Shown here: positions 6,125-8,974 of the stretch, in pieces
Layout: each line of letters starts with the position of its first letter
Position numbering within the stretch: the first letter of the stretch is position 1
Assembly: GCA_011524615.1 (NCBI GenBank)
Contig: WTJZ01000307.1
Coordinates: 1 to 8,974 of the forward strand
Direction of reading: 5' to 3'
Length of the DNA: 8,974 nt
Source: Akkermansiaceae bacterium
GTDB lineage: Bacteria > Verrucomicrobiota > Verrucomicrobiia > Verrucomicrobiales > Akkermansiaceae
The notes under the pieces: generated by a model
The model's input: only the letters and a program-made list of their open reading frames with translations
Database searches by the model: none
Told to the model about the DNA's origin: nothing
Position numbers and translations under genes: made by a program

Positions 6125-7369
6125 ATGCCACAAGTAGCTATTACCATGCCTCAACTCGGCGAATCGATCGCCGAAGCGACCATCGTTAAATTCTTGGTTC
6201 AGCCAGGTGATACCGTCGAGGTCGATCAGGAAGTCATCGAGGTCGAGACGAACAAGGCCACCATGGGCGTCACCACCCTCTGTGGAGGGGTCATCACTCA
6301 GTTCCAGGTAGAAGCGGGCACTAGCTACGCGGTCGGAACACAACTCGGCCTCATCGAAGCCACCGAGGAAGAGATCGAAGCCACTGGTGTCACTCCCCTC
6401 GGAGCTGCTCCTGAGGCAGAGGAGGAGGTGCCAGAACTCATCGAGAAGACACTCTCACACGGTGATAATCCAGCCATCGCACAACAGAGCCAAATGGATC
6501 TCACCGACTCCATCGCGATCGAGCCATCGGTTCACGGTCTCCCTGTACCGGTCGGCACTAAGGGCGCCAGCTATCTCTCTCCTCGCATGAGAGCGCGTAT
6601 GGATGAACTCGGTCTCCGTGCAGCGGACATCTCAGCGATTCAGGGCAGCGGTGCCGGTGGTCGTGTCACGATCGAAGACTTAGAAGAATTCCTCGTGAGC
6701 ATCGAAGACTGGCCTAAGTCTAAGGCCTCACCAATGCGTCTCGCTGTCGCCGATGCGATGCGTCGCTCCTGGACTCGTCCTCTCGCGACCGTCGGGATGC
6801 CAGTCGTCCTCGATAAGGTACTCGCCCATCGTAAGGAGCAGAACCCAAAACCAGGTCTCACCCTCTACATTCTCCGTGCCTTCGCCCTAGCGCTGAAGGA
6901 GGACCCAACCTCGGCAGGCTACCTCATCGGAGAAAACATCGTACACCCTAAGGCCTTCGACATCGGTGTCGCAGTACAGGTCCCTGATGGTGTGGTAGTT
7001 CCTGTCATCCGTAATGCCGACTCTAAGACCGTGCCTCAGCTCAGTGCTGAGTACGCAGAACTCGTCGACAAGGCTCGTGAGCGTAAGCTCGGTAAGGAAA
7101 CCTTCGAGAAAGGAATCGCAACCGTAACGAACTTCGGTACCTTTGGCCTCGTCTCAGGTACTCCGATTCCACTCCCGAATGAGACTCTCATTCTCGGGCT
7201 CGGAGCAGGTGTGAAGAAGCCGGTATGGAGTGACGAAGCGAATGCCTTTGTCCCAGTGACTACATGTGAGCTGGTTCTCACCTTTGACCACCGTGTGGTC
7301 GATGGAGGTGGTGCAGGCATGCTCCTCCAGAAGGTCCGTGACTATCTCCAGCAACCTTGGATGCTCTAG
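6125..7369 (+). CDS. 2-oxoacid dehydrogenase E2, dihydrolipoamide acyltransferase
   Basis: Encodes 414 residues with the standard E2 order. One lipoyl domain occupies about 2-78 (MPQLGESIAEATI at 8-20), with Lys44 in ETNKATMGV as the lipoylated residue; the usual Asp before this Lys is Asn43 here. An acidic linker follows (about 80-140), then the peripheral subunit-binding domain at about 149-190 (LSPRMRARMDELGL and GSGAGGRVTIEDLEEF), which docks E1 or E3. The catalytic CAT-like acyltransferase domain covers about 203-412 with TVTNFGTFG (333-341) and the active-site DHRVVDG motif (388-394; His389, Asp393). It transfers the acyl group from lipoamide to CoA and forms the core of the complex. 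It is the last gene of the operon, followed within about 30 bases by a terminator, so E3 is not part of this transcript. The substrate cannot be set from the sequence alone. Confidence 0.96.
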   Translation: MPQVAITMPQLGESIAEATIVKFLVQPGDTVEVDQEVIEVETNKATMGVTTLCGGVITQFQVEAGTSYAVGTQLGLIEATEEEIEATGVTPLGAAPEAEEEVPELIEKTLSHGDNPAIAQQSQMDLTDSIAIEPSVHGLPVPVGTKGASYLSPRMRARMDELGLRAADISAIQGSGAGGRVTIEDLEEFLVSIEDWPKSKASPMRLAVADAMRRSWTRPLATVGMPVVLDKVLAHRKEQNPKPGLTLYILRAFALALKEDPTSAGYLIGENIVHPKAFDIGVAVQVPDGVVVPVIRNADSKTVPQLSAEYAELVDKARERKLGKETFEKGIATVTNFGTFGLVSGTPIPLPNETLILGLGAGVKKPVWSDEANAFVPVTTCELVLTFDHRVVDGGGAGMLLQKVRDYLQQPWML

Positions 7370-7394
7370 TCTGGAACGACATCCCATGATAATC

Positions 7395-7422
7395 AAAAGG
7401 CAGGTCCACCCTGCCTTTTTTT
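7395..7422 (+). terminator. Intrinsic terminator closing the E1-E2 operon
   Basis: AGGCAGG (7398-7404) pairs with CCTGCCT (7410-7416) around the loop TCCAC, extended by AAA/TTT, and followed by seven T (7416-7422). It lies 25 bases past the E2 stop. The symmetric A-run and T-run could let it work on both strands. Confidence 0.93.
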
Positions 7423-7521
7423 GTGCATTGATGCCTAGGCGATGCAATCCTGTGACGAGGCAACAACGCCTGTAGCTCCGTGCACTACCGATGGCACACT
7501 CCCCGTGTTGTAAAAAAAGAC

Positions 7522-7550
7522 TTAACACCTGAGGAGATCTCCCCTACCAC
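7522..7550 (+). promoter_or_regulatory. Possible tatD promoter with internal palindrome
   Basis: TTAACA (7522-7527), 17 bases, TACCAC (7545-7550) is a weak sigma70-like match whose start point would fall on ATG 7557. The spacer contains a perfect 10-base palindrome GGAGATCTCC (7533-7542), a possible operator site or chance. The rest of 7423-7521 shows only small imperfect hairpins. Confidence 0.25.
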
Positions 7551-7556
7551 AGGCTC

Positions 7557-8360
7557 ATGTTCACTGATACCCATTGCCACCTCGCGTCTTATCGTTACGA
7601 TGCTACAGAAATCCCCGAGATCGTATCCCGCGCGCTAGAGTCTGGCATCACCCGTCAGATCACGCTGGCCACGGGCATGGATGACATTGACTCGACTCTC
7701 GCTCTGGCTGAGGCTCACGACTCGATCTATGCCTGTCTCGGCATCCACCCGTGTGATGTCACTGAGGCTCCCGATGATGCTATCTCCCAGATCGCGCCAA
7801 AGATCGCTCATGAGAAAGTCGTCGCTATCGGAGAGAGCGGCCTCGACTATTACCACCCCGCACCAGATGGCTGGACCGAGGAGGACTACCACGCGCGCCA
7901 GCTCATGATGCTAGAACAACAGTTCGACCTCGCGGCCGCCCATAACCTCAATATCTGCCTCCATACGAGAGACCGCTCTGGCACGGCCTCCTTTGACGCC
8001 TGTATGGCCCTCTATCGACGCTATGCTGACCGCGTGCGCGCCGTCTTTCACTGCTTCCCGGGTACCGTAGAACAGGCACAATCTATCATCGAACTGGGCG
8101 GACTCGTCTCCTTCACCGGGAATGTCACCTTCAAGAACGCGAAGCAAATCCAGGAAACGGCCACCGCGCTCCCGCTCGGTACCTTCATGCTAGAGACAGA
8201 CGCCCCCTACCTCGCCCCTGTCCCCCACCGTGGCAGCAAAAACGAGCCAATGCACGTCGCCTCGATTGCTCAATTCATCGCTGACCAGCGCCAAATCACG
8301 CTCGCGGAACTCTCCTCTGCTACCGAGCAAGTCACCAACGACTTCTTCAAGCTCGCCTAA
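7557..8360 (+). CDS. tatD: TatD-family metal-dependent hydrolase (DNase)
   Basis: Encodes 267 residues, the family's usual length. TatD proteins are TIM-barrel, divalent-metal enzymes with 3'-5' exonuclease or related nuclease activity, acting in the cytoplasm in DNA repair and turnover. All metal ligands are in place: DTHCHL at 4-9 (His6, His8), GESGLDYY at 92-99 (Glu93), HTRD at 136-139 (His136), HCFPG at 165-169 (His165) and ETDAPYLAPVPHRG at 213-226 (Asp215). ATG 7557 starts two residues before the metal motif, as is typical, so no upstream extension is needed. There is no Shine-Dalgarno sequence. It stands alone between the operon terminator and a gene-free stretch. Which paralogue (TatD, YcfH or YjjV type) cannot be settled here. 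Confidence 0.94.
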   Translation: MFTDTHCHLASYRYDATEIPEIVSRALESGITRQITLATGMDDIDSTLALAEAHDSIYACLGIHPCDVTEAPDDAISQIAPKIAHEKVVAIGESGLDYYHPAPDGWTEEDYHARQLMMLEQQFDLAAAHNLNICLHTRDRSGTASFDACMALYRRYADRVRAVFHCFPGTVEQAQSIIELGGLVSFTGNVTFKNAKQIQETATALPLGTFMLETDAPYLAPVPHRGSKNEPMHVASIAQFIADQRQITLAELSSATEQVTNDFFKLA

Positions 8361-8494
8361 TGACACTATAGGCTACCATCAGTTTAGATTCGGGAGCCAG
8401 ATTGTGTATCATCCTGATTTTGGCTAGAGGACTCATTATCTGGAGCGCTACTCTCAGACGTTCACACCTGTATTCTTTACCGTTCCGCAGAGGC

Positions 8495-8516
8495 AGGGCC
8501 TCGTCCAGTGAGCCCT
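8495..8516 (+). other. Hairpin in the tatD downstream region
   Basis: AGGG-(C)-CTC (8495-8502) pairs with GAGCCCT (8510-8516) with one bulged C and a 7-base loop. The next bases are CTAAAAAA, not a U-tract, so it does not look like a + strand terminator. Confidence 0.35.
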
Positions 8517-8542
8517 CTAAAAAAGGAATAATTCTTTTCGCC

Positions 8543-8557
8543 CCGCTGTACCAGCGG
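8543..8557 (+). other. Compact hairpin upstream of the secreted-protein gene
   Basis: Perfect 6-base arms CCGCTG (8543-8548) and CAGCGG (8552-8557) around loop TAC, 26 bases before ATG 8584. An A/T-rich imperfect inverted repeat precedes it (about 8521-8538). It may be an operator or an RNA structure. The gene-free stretch 8361-8583 holds no other feature I can support. Confidence 0.4.
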
Positions 8558-8583
8558 AGGCATGGGGAACTGTATAGGTGTGT

Positions 8584-8974
8584 ATGGTTGCCTATCCCCT
8601 CGTCTTCATTCTGTTGCTCATTGCAACGTCCGCTGGCGTCACACTCTACGATGAATCGAGCAGTGGAGACTTATCGAATTCCAGTGCGCTACCTACTGCA
8701 TTGGGAGAGTTAACTAATGGTGAGAATGTGGTGGTCGGAGTGCTGAATGAAGAATCATTGTTTAACTACCCTGATGTATTCTCCTTTAGCATCAGTAGTG
8801 GCTATGTTCTGAGCTCCATTACCTTTTCCATCGATAGCTCCGACCAAGCTCACTTTCTCGCATTCCATGATTCTGCAGGCGAATTTACCTACACGGACGA
8901 ATACCTATTCGCCGCCCTCGTCTCCAGTAACCAAAACGGGAGCAACATTCTGGACACCTTTGCCGACGGTGGTT
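8584..8974 (+). CDS. Secreted protein, N-terminal part, possible PEP-CTERM type
   Basis: The frame is open from ATG 8584 to the window edge (130 residues), so the C-terminus is missing. Residues 4-17 (YPLVFILLLIATSA) form a signal-peptide hydrophobic core, likely cut near ATSAG-VTLYDE. The n-region has no Lys or Arg, which is unusual, and an in-frame TAG at 8575 leaves only GTG 8578 as an alternative start. The mature part is acidic and Ser/Asn-rich with no Cys. The pattern YDE..SGDLS..PTALGELTNGENVVVGVL, then DVFSFSISSGYVLSSITFSI, resembles the beta-rich N-terminal domain of many PEP-CTERM-sorted exported proteins and pre-peptidase-like domains. The sorting tail that would prove this lies outside the window. 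TATAGG at 8573-8578 could be a -10 element. Confidence 0.75.
   Translation, partial: MVAYPLVFILLLIATSAGVTLYDESSSGDLSNSSALPTALGELTNGENVVVGVLNEESLFNYPDVFSFSISSGYVLSSITFSIDSSDQAHFLAFHDSAGEFTYTDEYLFAALVSSNQNGSNILDTFADGG

Noticed and set aside
7424..7451. Imperfect inverted repeat around GCCTAGGC after the operon terminator
   Set aside because: Two bulges are needed to extend the pairing, and it lies past a complete terminator; likely chance.
8402..8713. + strand frame of 103 codons overlapping the start of the secreted-protein gene
   Set aside because: Arg/Ser-rich composition without domain features. The frame starting at 8584 has a signal-like core and a family-like mature part and runs on to the edge.

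Overview
The window is a compact bacterial chromosomal segment of mid GC content in which every supported gene lies on the + strand. It holds seven complete protein-coding genes and one cut off by the right edge. I see no rRNA, tRNA, CRISPR array, insertion sequence or phage gene. The gene set, the near absence of Shine-Dalgarno sequences and the exported-protein start at the right edge (of the kind seen in PEP-CTERM proteins) suggest a Verrucomicrobiota member, possibly the Opitutae/Puniceicoccaceae side. That placement is inference from protein character, not from a marker gene.

Layout, left to right: a cytoplasmic TPR-repeat protein (133-1542); a mono-heme cytochrome c with a C-terminal membrane helix but no visible N-terminal export signal (1593-2195), closed by a strong intrinsic terminator (2214-2249); a Bcp-type peroxiredoxin (2268-2738), followed by a strong hairpin lacking a U-tract; a DUF368/PopT-type polyprenyl-phosphate translocase (2844-3779); a 364-base gene-free stretch whose ends carry inverted arrays of an 8-base unit; a three-gene operon for a 2-oxoacid dehydrogenase complex, E1 alpha (4144-5127), E1 beta (5141-6106) and E2 (6125-7369), closed by an intrinsic terminator (7395-7422); a TatD-family metal-dependent hydrolase (7557-8360); a 223-base gene-free stretch with two hairpins; and the start of a secreted protein (8584 to the edge).

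The E1 alpha, E1 beta and E2 genes together oxidatively decarboxylate a 2-oxoacid to an acyl-CoA. The E3 (dihydrolipoamide dehydrogenase) gene is not here and must be supplied from elsewhere. The other genes are probably independent units: respiration (cytochrome c), peroxide defence (Bcp), envelope lipid-carrier recycling (PopT family) and nuclease-type housekeeping (TatD).

The points most worth a second look are the signal-less cytochrome c, promoter-like hexamers lying so close to several start codons that transcripts would be leaderless or nearly so, and the inverted 8-base-unit repeats at 3817-4068. I did not find a convincing undescribed multi-gene system; most of the window is ordinary housekeeping.
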